The notes under the pieces were generated by a model. The model did not search any database. It was not told where the DNA came from and saw only the letters and a list, made by a program, of their open reading frames with translations. Both the position numbers and the translations under genes were made by a program. This document shows positions 16,577 to 25,061 of a stretch of 64,000 nucleotides of DNA, one piece after another. The stretch lies in contig JADZCT010000020.1 in assembly GCA_020851455.1 (NCBI GenBank), positions 248,001 through 312,000 on the forward strand, read 5' to 3'. Positions within the stretch are counted from its first letter, which is position 1; each line of letters opens with the position of its first letter. The stretch comes from Gemmatimonadaceae bacterium. Lineage in GTDB: Bacteria > Gemmatimonadota > Gemmatimonadetes > Gemmatimonadales > Gemmatimonadaceae.

Positions 16577-18183
16577 TGCGACGCTGGAACGCAGGCGGGC
16601 GTCGTTCATTGAAGGCGTCGGCGCTCATCGGGCTTGCACTCTCGGCTGCGATGGGAGCGGTTGGCGCAACGTGGCTCGAAGCACAGACGCCGGTGCGCAG
16701 GGCCGTGCGGACGATGCCCAGGGTGGACGCCTGTTTCATGACGGACAGCAGCTGCGTGCCGCCGCCGGTGCCGCGCGAGTTTCGAGGTGTCTGGGTGGCC
16801 ACCGTTGGCAACATGGACTGGCCTTCGCGTCCCGGGCTTTCCACCGACAGCGCACGGGCCGAGCTGGTGCAACTGCTTGATGCCGCCGTGGCTACAGGCC
16901 TGAATGCCGTGTTCTTCCAGGTACGGCCCGCTGGGGATGCGTTTTACGTATCGCGAATCGAACCGTGGTCGGAATACCTTACCGGCCTGCAGGGCCGCGC
17001 GCCCGACAAGCCGTGGGATCCGCTCGCGTTCGCGATCAGGGAAGCCCACGCCCGCGGCCTTGAGCTTCACGCGTGGTTCAACCCTTACCGGGCGAAGGAT
17101 CCGAGCGCGAAAGGGCAACTCAGCCCTTCACATTTCTCACGCCAGTATCCGGGCTACGCGAAGCGATACGGGCCATACACGTGGTTCGACCCCGGGGAGC
17201 CGCTCGTGCGGCGTCATACCGTCAGGGTCATCCTGGACGTCGTTCGCCGTTACGACGTGGATGGAGTTCACCTCGACGACTATTTCTACCCGTATCCGGT
17301 GAAGCAGCGCGGACGCGACGTGCCGTTTCCCGACGCCACGAGCTATCAGAAATACATTCGCGCGGGCGGAAAACTGGATCGCGACGACTGGCGTCGAGAC
17401 AACGTGAACCGGCTGGTTGACACCTTACGGATAGAAATAGCGAAGGCGAAGCCGTGGGTGAGGTTCGGAATCAGCCCGTTCGGCATCTGGCGTCCCGGTG
17501 AGCCAGCCAGCGTAACGGGCTTCGATGCGTACGCGAAGCTCTATGCAGACGCCCGTTTGTGGCTTGCGCGGGGGTGGGTGGATTACCTCGTGCCGCAGTT
17601 GTACTGGGGGGTGGAGCAGGAAGGGCAGCGGTTCCCTGACTTGCTGAGGTGGTGGCAGGCGCAGAACGACTCGTCGCGCCACGTGTGGCCGGGGCTGGCG
17701 GATTACAAGATCGTGTCCGGCAATCCGGGATGGAGGGCGCATGAGATAGTGCGTCAGGTGGACACGGCGCGCTCAACTGCAGGGGTAAGCGGCGTTGTGC
17801 ACTTCCAGATGAAGACGCTCAGGAACAACAGCGGCGGCGTGGCGACGGCGCTGGCGCAAGGGCCGTACGCCGCGCCGGCACTTCCGCCACCGGTTCCGTG
17901 GAAGGGAGCCGCGGCTCCCGGCACACCGGCGATCGCGGTTGCCGAAGCCCGAGACGGCCCTGCCGTTACCATCGCGGGCCAGGGCAGCGATGAGATCCGC
18001 TGGTGGATCATACAGGCGCGCACCGGTAGCGACTGGCGAACCTATGTGATTGATGGGTCGCGCGCCGACGTTCCGCTGGAGATGTTCGATGGCATCGGTG
18101 GCACCTGGCCCGAGGTGCTGACAGTCAAGCCGGTGGGGATGAACGGCATCGAAGGGCCCCCAGTGGCGATTCGGCTCCGATAG
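16576..18183 (+). CDS. Secreted glycoside-hydrolase-like protein (GHL10/DUF187, YngK type)
   Basis: 535 residues with an N-terminal signal (SALIGLALSAAMGAVGATWLEAQ). The central TIM-barrel-like region begins at REFRGVWVATVGNMDWPSRPG and contains GLNAVFFQVRPAGDAFY, LELHAWFNPYRA, YDVDGVHLDDYFYPYP, WVRFGISPFGIWRPG and WVDYLVPQLYWG. This is the characteristic motif order of DUF187/GHL10 proteins, predicted glycosidases acting on cell-wall or exopolysaccharide glycans. The C-terminal 110 residues (after about 425) look like an extra beta domain. It starts on the last base of the SCO stop codon. Substrate not predictable. Confidence 0.9.
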   Translation: MRRWNAGGRRSLKASALIGLALSAAMGAVGATWLEAQTPVRRAVRTMPRVDACFMTDSSCVPPPVPREFRGVWVATVGNMDWPSRPGLSTDSARAELVQLLDAAVATGLNAVFFQVRPAGDAFYVSRIEPWSEYLTGLQGRAPDKPWDPLAFAIREAHARGLELHAWFNPYRAKDPSAKGQLSPSHFSRQYPGYAKRYGPYTWFDPGEPLVRRHTVRVILDVVRRYDVDGVHLDDYFYPYPVKQRGRDVPFPDATSYQKYIRAGGKLDRDDWRRDNVNRLVDTLRIEIAKAKPWVRFGISPFGIWRPGEPASVTGFDAYAKLYADARLWLARGWVDYLVPQLYWGVEQEGQRFPDLLRWWQAQNDSSRHVWPGLADYKIVSGNPGWRAHEIVRQVDTARSTAGVSGVVHFQMKTLRNNSGGVATALAQGPYAAPALPPPVPWKGAAAPGTPAIAVAEARDGPAVTIAGQGSDEIRWWIIQARTGSDWRTYVIDGSRADVPLEMFDGIGGTWPEVLTVKPVGMNGIEGPPVAIRLR

Positions 18184-18192
18184 AGTGCGCCA

Positions 18193-18220
18193 GCCTGGCT
18201 GACTCGCGCTGCCGCCAGGC
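18193..18220. terminator. Hairpin between convergent genes (weak terminator candidate)
   Basis: GCCTGGC (18193-18199) pairs with GCCAGGC (18214-18220) around a 14-base loop, in the 51-bp gap between the glycosidase-like gene and the convergent rhomboid gene. There is no T tract, so termination here is only a possibility. Confidence 0.3.
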
Positions 18221-18234
18221 GTGATGGAGCCCGG

Positions 18235-19002
18235 TCAGGCAGCCGGCGGCCGCGAATCCGGCGGGATGAAGTTCGAAAGGAAGGCCCGCTCCTGCACCGT
18301 GAGGCTCTCGATGCCGGATGCGCTGATCTTGTCGAGGATGCGATTGAGTTCGCCGCGATTGACCTCATGTACGCGTGTGAGGTCAACCTGCTTCCACTTC
18401 GCAAGGCGGCTGCCGTCGGTGCGCGGCACGGTGCTGGCACGGAAACGCGCCACGACGCGTGACGGATCAATCAGCTTGAGGAATACCCACGCGCCGACAT
18501 AGCCGCCCATGTGCGCGAAGTCGGCGACGCCGCCCTGCGAGCCCTGCAGCCCGCTCCACAGCGCAAGCGCGGTGGTGATCACGACGAGCCATCTTGCCTC
18601 GATGGGGATGATGCCCCAGATGAGGATTCGTTCGCGCGGCCAGAACATGGCGAAGGCGAGCATCACCCCGAAGACGGCGGCGGAGGCGCCGATGATCGCG
18701 GAGTTGGGCGCGAAGACGAGCGAGAGGAGCGCTCCGGAGATACCGCTCAGAAAGTAGAGCTGGACGAATCTTCCCGGGCCAAGGCGCGCTTCGACCCTTG
18801 GCCCGAAGAAGAACAACGCAATCATGTTGAACAGGATGTGCGTGAAGCCCGCGTGCAGGAACATGTAAGTGATGATCGTCCATGGCCGCACGAGCACGAG
18901 CCGGGGAACGAAGACGAACGGACTGGCGAATGCGGGCATCGTGTACTGCATGAAGAACACGATCACGTTGGCGGCGAGCAGCCGCTTGACCCATGGTGTC
19001 AC
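18235..19002 (-). CDS. Rhomboid family intramembrane serine protease
   Basis: 255 residues, six predicted membrane segments in about the first 185 residues. Catalytic Ser107 is in the IIGASAAVFG loop (GxS motif) and His164 in VADFAHMGGYVG. The HAGFTHILFNMIALFFFG segment supplies the conserved His/Asn of the oxyanion region, so the enzyme looks active. A cytoplasmic tail of about 70 residues follows, ending RILDKISASGIESLTVQERAFLSNF, a short helical motif found at the C terminus of many bacterial rhomboids. GTG start at 19002 with GGAGAG six bases before it. It lies 19 bp after the GH20 gene on the same strand and is probably cotranscribed. Confidence 0.95.
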   Translation of the reverse strand: MTPWVKRLLAANVIVFFMQYTMPAFASPFVFVPRLVLVRPWTIITYMFLHAGFTHILFNMIALFFFGPRVEARLGPGRFVQLYFLSGISGALLSLVFAPNSAIIGASAAVFGVMLAFAMFWPRERILIWGIIPIEARWLVVITTALALWSGLQGSQGGVADFAHMGGYVGAWVFLKLIDPSRVVARFRASTVPRTDGSRLAKWKQVDLTRVHEVNRGELNRILDKISASGIESLTVQERAFLSNFIPPDSRPPAA

Positions 19003-19021
19003 GCTGGCTCTCCGTGCGTCT

Positions 19022-21133
19022 TCACGGCGTAACGGCCGGCGGTCGGGGCAGGCCCATTTCCTCGAGACTCGGGAGCTTGCGGGTGCGGGAGTATTGTGCG
19101 CGCGCCTGATTGAACTGGTCTATCCGGCGAATCCAGGTTTGCGCGCCGATATCGTAGCGGTTGGTAACGTTGTACAACCAGTACGGCCTGTTCTCCGCGC
19201 GCCAGCTTCGCTCGTAGAGTTCGCGGCCAAGCGTGTAGCCGTCGCGAAGGTCCTGCGTGCGACTGTTGATCTGCGAGGCGATCTCGGTGAGGTCGTGCGT
19301 CGGGCTGGCTCCCCTGGCCACGGAGTCGAGGGCCGCGCGGTAGTGACTGGCGATTTCGTCGGCGAACTGGAACTTCATTCCGATGAAGTCAATGCGGCGG
19401 GCGCCCATCTCCATCGCGTCGAGGGCGTCGGTCTCCCGCAGGCCGCCCGTGCCGCCGACGGGGCGTACCTCGCGGCGCGCCTGGGCGACGAGCACGAGCG
19501 CGGACTCCGCAAGAATGCGGACATCTCGCAGTGAGCCCATGATACGCGAGCTGATGGCCTGGCCCTCCGCGCTGTAGGGGTCGAGCCAGTACAGCGAGTT
19601 CGTGGCGTCGCTGACACGGGTGGCAGTGAGCGCTGCGTGGGCCTGCGAGAGCTTCACCTGGGCAGCGCTGATCTTCCCCGTGGGGTCGCCGTGAAACTGG
19701 AATCCGTAGCTTGCAGCAAACTCGGGGATCGAGGCTTCGCCTTGTTGCCAGGCGGCTGCCGCACCGAACAGCACGCCATACCAGACCTGGTTGAAGATGC
19801 CTTCGCCGTCATCGTCCCAGTTCGTGTTGAGCATGCCCTTGGCGCCAAGGCGCTGTCCATCGCGCACGAACGCCTGGATGTTGCGCAGGGCGACGTCGTT
19901 GTTCGGGTATACCCGGTTCCAGTTGTTCACGCCCGGCGCGACCCACGTTTCGATACCCGCGTCGGTAAAAGGCTTGATGGAGCGGTCGAAATTCCCGAAC
20001 GACCAGTAGTTCCATGCTACCGCGATCATGTCCCTGGGGAGGGACTTCACCAGGGCAGGTGATCCCTGGGCAATGTCGCCCCAGAACAGGTATCTCTTGC
20101 CCGGCTTGCGGATCGCGGCTTCGATATCCTTGAGGAAGGCGATGTACACCGCGCCAAGGGAGTCGCGCTGCACGCGCTCGCGAGTCTGCCCGAGCCCAAG
20201 CTCGAACGTCTCATCGGCGCCTATGTGAACGAACTGCGAGGGAAACACGGAGTCGAGCTCGGCAAACCACTGGCGGATGACATCCAGCGACCCCGACTGG
20301 CCAGGGGCGAGGACATGGCCATGGGAAGTCTCGGCGAGTTCTCCGTAGATGTCGTACTTGAGCATGTGATGGAGGTGCCCGAACGCCTCCTGCTCCGGGA
20401 CGACCTCGATGTGGTACTTGCGCGCGTAGGCAACGAGTTCGCGGGCGTCGTCCTGCGACATTGCCCCGCCCGGCGGCGAGACGAGCGGTTGCGAGGCGTA
20501 CTCAAACGTGTGCTCGTAGTATGGTGAGTAGACGTTGAGCTTGTATGCGGCAAAGGTGCGGATCTGCTTTTTCTGGAACTCGAGCGTGGGGATGGGGCCG
20601 CGGGAAAGGTCGTCCTGCATCCCGCGCCAGCGCATTGCCGGCCAGTCGCGGATGACGGTGGCGAATACTTTTGGAGCGCCAACGTCATTTCGGAGCATCT
20701 GCTTGAGAGTCTGGGCGCCGTAGAAGATTCCCTCCGCGCCGGCCGCGACGACGATAGCACGATCGTCGTTGGAGACGATCACGTATCCTTCGGGCCGTTG
20801 GTCCGCGCCGAGTGCGAGGCCGGCCTCGTTCAGGATGCTGGCGCCGAGCGCATTGTCCGAGCGAACCAGCGACACCTGGTATGCGTCGGCGGGGAAGTTG
20901 GCGCCGACACTGGCCCTGAAGCCGCGTTCCGTGAGCGACTCGGCGAGATCCATGGCGGCGAAACCGTCATCCACGGGACCCGGCGCGCTGATGACAACGG
21001 AGCGCGCGATGGCCACGTACGAGCCAGCGGCGATCTCGCGTGGCCGCGGGATGAGGCGTGGGTCGTCCTGCGCAGCGGCCGGGGAAGCGCCGGCCAGTAT
21101 CGCCACGGCAACGGCGAACCTGGGAAATCGCAT
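19022..21133 (-). CDS. Glycoside hydrolase family 20 beta-N-acetylhexosaminidase, secreted
   Basis: 703 residues from ATG 21133; the signal peptide is RFAVAVAILAGASPAAAQ. An N-terminal GH20b-type domain (PRLIPRPREI to GIFYGAQTLKQML) is followed by the catalytic barrel with RDWPAMRWRGMQDDLSRGP, YKLNVYSPYYEHTFEY, EVVPEQEAFGHLHHM and the catalytic Asp-Glu pair in FVHIGADETFELG. The C-terminal 200 residues are helical and family-variable. Expected to release GlcNAc or GalNAc from chitin or murein fragments or glycans in the periplasm or outside. In-frame codons upstream of 21133 lack a signal-like sequence and were not used. It is divergent from the M28 gene, with 88 bp between the start codons. 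Confidence 0.92.
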   Translation of the reverse strand: MRFPRFAVAVAILAGASPAAAQDDPRLIPRPREIAAGSYVAIARSVVISAPGPVDDGFAAMDLAESLTERGFRASVGANFPADAYQVSLVRSDNALGASILNEAGLALGADQRPEGYVIVSNDDRAIVVAAGAEGIFYGAQTLKQMLRNDVGAPKVFATVIRDWPAMRWRGMQDDLSRGPIPTLEFQKKQIRTFAAYKLNVYSPYYEHTFEYASQPLVSPPGGAMSQDDARELVAYARKYHIEVVPEQEAFGHLHHMLKYDIYGELAETSHGHVLAPGQSGSLDVIRQWFAELDSVFPSQFVHIGADETFELGLGQTRERVQRDSLGAVYIAFLKDIEAAIRKPGKRYLFWGDIAQGSPALVKSLPRDMIAVAWNYWSFGNFDRSIKPFTDAGIETWVAPGVNNWNRVYPNNDVALRNIQAFVRDGQRLGAKGMLNTNWDDDGEGIFNQVWYGVLFGAAAAWQQGEASIPEFAASYGFQFHGDPTGKISAAQVKLSQAHAALTATRVSDATNSLYWLDPYSAEGQAISSRIMGSLRDVRILAESALVLVAQARREVRPVGGTGGLRETDALDAMEMGARRIDFIGMKFQFADEIASHYRAALDSVARGASPTHDLTEIASQINSRTQDLRDGYTLGRELYERSWRAENRPYWLYNVTNRYDIGAQTWIRRIDQFNQARAQYSRTRKLPSLEEMGLPRPPAVTP

Positions 21134-21221
21134 CCGGGCAATGTACAGCCGATCGCCAGTCGCGTGGGACCGCATCGTGGAGTTAGAATCCGAGTCAACA
21201 CCCGTGGCAGGAGAGGACATC

Positions 21222-22499
21222 GTGAGGGGAGTGACCGCAGTTGCAGGCGCATGCGCGCTGATTGCATTTGGTGCTCAGACGGGAACAGCGCAGGGTTCGG
21301 GGCCGGCCGCTGATCCGGCAGACGAGGTGGTGCGCAGTCTGGTGGGCCGTCTGGACCTCGAGAGGTACAAGGCGACCATCAAGGGCCTCACTCAGTTCGG
21401 AGACCGGCGTCAGGGCACGAAGCGAAACCGTGATGCCGTGGACTGGATCGAAGCGCAACTGCGCAGTTACGGGTGCCAGAACATCGAACGGATCAAGTAC
21501 GACTATCACTCGCCCGCGCCACGTGGCGGTGCGGGCGCAGCGGCCGGGCGCGCAGGCGCAGCAGGGCGCGGGGGCGCCAGTGGGCGCGCGGGCGAGGCTG
21601 GGCGTGGAGGAAGCGCGCCAGCAATCAGGATGGGGCAGGGGGGCAGCCGCATCTTCGGGAATACGGCGCGCACCGGGGTGAACACGGATCCGATGGCCCA
21701 GAAGGACACCGCGATCCGCGCGCGCAACATGGAGCCGACGACCGATGGTGAGCGTGAGGAAGTCATCTGCATGAAGGTCGGAACCAGGTACCCGAACGAG
21801 ATGTACATCGTTGGTGGCCACATGGACGGCCACGGCTGGGGCGAGGCCGCAAACGACGATGGCTCGGGCACGGCCATCGTCATGGAACTGGCTCGCATTT
21901 TCTCGATGCCGGATGTGCAGACGGAGCGTTCGATCAGGTTTGCGCTCTGGAACAACGAGGAGACCGGGTTGAACGGCGCACGCGCTTACGTGGAACAGCG
22001 CGCGCCGATGCAGGGCAAGGAGATTCCAGCGGGCTCGGGCAAGTATCCAGAGCCGAAGTGGCTGGGGATGATCCAGCACGACATGATGATGTGGGACCAC
22101 GGCATGCCATTGGCGGATGGCACCGTCCCGAAGGAGCAGCGCCCCGAGGCGGACGTGAACGTGGAGTTCCAGATTGACTCGAAAATGGCGGACGAGTCAA
22201 TGAAGCTCGCCTTTTTCTTCCACCGGGCGAACAACAAGTTCGCGACGGATTACCCGGCGACTGTCGGGCCGCACATGACCAATACCGACTCGACGCCATT
22301 CCAGGACCTCGTGGCCTCGATCACGCTTCGCGAGAACGAGCGTGGCTCGCAGATCGGCGGCGGCTGGGATCCGAACTGGCACCAGCCGAGCGACGTGTTC
22401 ACGACATACAGCGACAAGGATTTTCGGCTTGGCCTCAATGCCGCGCAGACGACACTGGGCGCTGTTGGCCTGCTGACTGGAGTGACGGTTCGGAAGTAG
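21222..22499 (+). CDS. Secreted M28-family zinc aminopeptidase
   Basis: 425 residues from GTG 21222, preceded by AGGAGAGG six bases upstream. Signal peptide VAGACALIAFGAQTGTAQ. The co-catalytic zinc ligands are visible: His200 in VGGHMDGHG, Asp212 in ANDDGSGTA, and the Glu pair 246-247 in NNEETGLNG. A later His sits in WDPNWHQPSDV. Between the N-terminal part and the zinc core is a disordered Gly/Ala/Arg insert (about 21520-21640). First gene of a probable three-gene operon: the M20 peptidase starts about 30 bp downstream and the nitrilase overlaps that. A role in cutting N-terminal residues from imported or periplasmic peptides is inferred. Confidence 0.93.
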   Translation: MRGVTAVAGACALIAFGAQTGTAQGSGPAADPADEVVRSLVGRLDLERYKATIKGLTQFGDRRQGTKRNRDAVDWIEAQLRSYGCQNIERIKYDYHSPAPRGGAGAAAGRAGAAGRGGASGRAGEAGRGGSAPAIRMGQGGSRIFGNTARTGVNTDPMAQKDTAIRARNMEPTTDGEREEVICMKVGTRYPNEMYIVGGHMDGHGWGEAANDDGSGTAIVMELARIFSMPDVQTERSIRFALWNNEETGLNGARAYVEQRAPMQGKEIPAGSGKYPEPKWLGMIQHDMMMWDHGMPLADGTVPKEQRPEADVNVEFQIDSKMADESMKLAFFFHRANNKFATDYPATVGPHMTNTDSTPFQDLVASITLRENERGSQIGGGWDPNWHQPSDVFTTYSDKDFRLGLNAAQTTLGAVGLLTGVTVRK

Positions 22500-22531
22500 C
22501 GGTGCGAACGTGACGCTGCCAGTTGGAGGCC

Positions 22532-24007
22532 ATGGGCGGCAACGATAGCTCAGCCTGGAGACGGCTCCTGCGAGCGGCGGCATCGCTGACGATCGCGGCC
22601 ATGGTGGCTGCGGGCGCGCCGCTGGGTGCGCAGCGAGCGGCGCAGCAGTTCGATCAGGACTCTGCGGGGCGGCGGATCCTGAGGGATCTGGTTGAGATCA
22701 ACACCACGGCGTCGAACGGAAACACGACGAAGGCCGCCGAGTTGATCGCCGGGTACTTCCGCGCGGCGGGGGTGCCTGCCGCTGACATCGCGATCGTCGG
22801 GCCTGACGATCGGCACGGCAACCTGGTGGTGCGCGTCCGCGGCCTGGATTCGGCGCACAAGCCGATTCTCCTGCTTGCGCACCTGGACGTCGTGGAAGCC
22901 GAGCGAAGTGACTGGACGTTCGATCCCTTCGAGCTGACCGAGCGCGCCGGGTATTACTACGGCCGTGGAACGCAGGACGTGAAAAGCGGGGCAACCACCC
23001 TGATCACGGCGCTGCTACGCATGCTGGCGGAGCGGGTGAGGCCGGAACGCGACCTGATCCTCGCGCTTACAGCCGGCGAAGAGGGCGGCGCGCCCAACGG
23101 AGTCCAGTGGCTGCTGGCAAACAGGCGCGACCTGATCGAGGCCGAATACTGTGTGAATGCCGACGGGGGAGGCGTGGACTCCGACAGGGGGCGGCCATTC
23201 GCACTCAACATGCAGGCCGCCGAGAAGGTGTACCTGGACGTAGCGCTTACGGTGCACAACGACGGTGGGCACTCATCCATGCCGCGGCGCGACAACGCCA
23301 TCGTGACGCTCGCGCGCGCAATCACGCGCATCGCCGGCTATCAGTTTCCCGTGCAGCTCAACTCGATCACGCGCGCCTACTTCGAGCGATCTGCCGCGCT
23401 GCATCCAGGACAAGTGGGGGCCGACCTGCGCGCCGCCGCAGGGACGCGCGCTGACACTGTGGCGATCCGACGCCTGTCCGCTGACCCGTGGTACAATGCG
23501 CTGATGCGAACGACGTGCGTGGCAACCATGGTGAATGGCGGCCACGCTCGCAATGCGTTGCCACAGACCGCAATGGCTAACGTCAACTGCCGGCGGCTAC
23601 CGGGCGTGACGACGGATGCCGTCGTGCAGGTCCTTCGCCGGGTCATAGCCGACACGGCGGTGGCACTGGCCGTGGAGGAAGCTTCGCCGCAGAGCCCTCC
23701 GTCGCCGATGCGGCCAGACATAGAAGCGGCCGTGCGAGCGGCGAGCAGCGCCATCGCGCCGAACCTGCCGTTGGTTCCAACCATGGAGACGGGAGCCACC
23801 GACGGCCTCTACCTCAGGACCGCCGGAATTCCGGTATATGGACTGAACGGTATCGCGATCGACACGGACGACGTGAGGGCGCACGGTCGTGACGAGCGGG
23901 TCAGGATCGCCGCGTTCCAGCGAGGCCAGGAGTTTGCGTACAGACTGCTGCGTAACCTCGCGGCTCCACGCAATCCGCTCCCTCACAGCGGGGCGTCGCC
24001 GCAATGA
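22532..24007 (+). CDS. M20-family metallopeptidase, exported
   Basis: 491 residues. N-terminal hydrophobic signal (AAASLTIAAMVAAGAPLGAQ). M20 metal motifs are complete: LLLAHLDVVEA (His and catalytic Asp), RGTQDVKSG (bridging Asp), TAGEEGG (catalytic Glu plus ligand), VNADGGG and a late His in DVRAHGRDER. A lid/dimerisation domain with DGGHSSMPRRDNA lies in between. ATG 22532 sits only two bases after GGAGG, so a TTG three codons upstream remains possible. The stop overlaps the nitrilase ATG (ATGA). Likely a dipeptidase/carboxypeptidase-type enzyme; the exact substrate cannot be told. Confidence 0.92.
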   Translation: MGGNDSSAWRRLLRAAASLTIAAMVAAGAPLGAQRAAQQFDQDSAGRRILRDLVEINTTASNGNTTKAAELIAGYFRAAGVPAADIAIVGPDDRHGNLVVRVRGLDSAHKPILLLAHLDVVEAERSDWTFDPFELTERAGYYYGRGTQDVKSGATTLITALLRMLAERVRPERDLILALTAGEEGGAPNGVQWLLANRRDLIEAEYCVNADGGGVDSDRGRPFALNMQAAEKVYLDVALTVHNDGGHSSMPRRDNAIVTLARAITRIAGYQFPVQLNSITRAYFERSAALHPGQVGADLRAAAGTRADTVAIRRLSADPWYNALMRTTCVATMVNGGHARNALPQTAMANVNCRRLPGVTTDAVVQVLRRVIADTAVALAVEEASPQSPPSPMRPDIEAAVRAASSAIAPNLPLVPTMETGATDGLYLRTAGIPVYGLNGIAIDTDDVRAHGRDERVRIAAFQRGQEFAYRLLRNLAAPRNPLPHSGASPQ

Positions 24008-24942
24008 AGGCAGCCGTCGCCCAGATCGCACCGGTATGGCTTGACCGCGACGCCACCATAGCGAAAGTGAATCGCTGGGTGGCCAGGGCAGCGAGGCGCG
24101 GGTGCCGCGTCGTGGCATTCGGCGAGGCGCTGGTGCCGGGGTATCCGTGGTGGATCGAGCACACTGACGGCGCGCGGTTCGAGTCGCGGTTCCAGAAGGA
24201 TATGCACGCGCATTACCTGGAACAGGCGGTGGACCTCGATGCAGGCCACCTCGACTCGACGTGCGCGCTGGCGTACGAGCTGGGCATTACGGTGGTGCTC
24301 GGCACGATCGAGCGTCCACGGGACCGCGGCGGCCACAGCGCCTATTGCTCGCTCATCACCATAGACGAGAACGGCAGGGTCGCGAACGTGCATCGCAAGC
24401 TGATGCCCACGTACGAGGAGCGGCTTTCGTGGGCGCCGGGCGACGGCCACGGACTCAAGGCCGTGCCGGTTGAAGCATTCATGCTGGGTGCGCTCAACTG
24501 CTGGGAGAATTGGATGCCGCTCGCGCGCGGCGCACTCTATGCCCAGGGCGAGGACCTGCACGTCGCGTCGTGGCCCGGCAACGTGCGCAACACGCGCGAT
24601 ACCACGCGTTTCCTTGCGCGCGAAGGGCGGAGCTACGTCCTGGCGGCGTCTTCACTGATGCGCAGGAGCGACATTCCCGACGCGGCGCCGCATGCGAAGG
24701 CACTCAGGAGACGTCTCCCGGCGGTGACGGGCGATGGCGGCTCGTGCATTGCGGGGCCGGACGGCGACTGGGTGGCGAAGCCCGTGGTTGGCCGCGAGGC
24801 GTTGATCGTCCGGGCGATAGAGCATCGGCGGGTGCTGGAAGAGCGGCAGAACTTCGACGCAGCCGGCCACTATGGACGGCCGGATGTCACGCGGCTGGTG
24901 GTTGACCGCCGGCGCCAGTCAACCATCAGCACGATAGACTGA
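24004..24942 (+). CDS. Nitrilase (branch 1, carbon-nitrogen hydrolase superfamily)
   Basis: 312 residues with the full catalytic set: Glu41 in FGEALVPGYPWW, Lys132 in HRKLMPTYEERLSW and Cys166 in GALNCWENWMPL. The CWEN context, the HRKLxPTxxER motif and EDLHVASWPG are typical of true nitrilases (EC 3.5.5.1 type) rather than of amidases in the same superfamily. No signal peptide, so it is cytoplasmic. ATG 24004 overlaps the M20 stop by four bases. Coupling of a nitrilase to two exported peptidases is unexpected; it may hydrolyse a nitrile or cyano amino-acid derivative. That part is inference. Confidence 0.93.
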   Translation: MKAAVAQIAPVWLDRDATIAKVNRWVARAARRGCRVVAFGEALVPGYPWWIEHTDGARFESRFQKDMHAHYLEQAVDLDAGHLDSTCALAYELGITVVLGTIERPRDRGGHSAYCSLITIDENGRVANVHRKLMPTYEERLSWAPGDGHGLKAVPVEAFMLGALNCWENWMPLARGALYAQGEDLHVASWPGNVRNTRDTTRFLAREGRSYVLAASSLMRRSDIPDAAPHAKALRRRLPAVTGDGGSCIAGPDGDWVAKPVVGREALIVRAIEHRRVLEERQNFDAAGHYGRPDVTRLVVDRRRQSTISTID

Positions 24943-25061
24943 GCGATACGCAGGGGATCGGCTCTGCCAGCCGGCGGTGCCGCCGGTGTTGCCGTTTGAC
25001 GTCGGCACCTCTTGAGCGGAGATTCTTGCTGTAATCGCTTCCTTCGCCTGCCGAGGCCGCC

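Noticed and set aside
24971-24986. Terminator after the nitrilase gene
   Set aside because: CCGGCG/CGCCGG hairpin is short and has no T tract; too weak to list.
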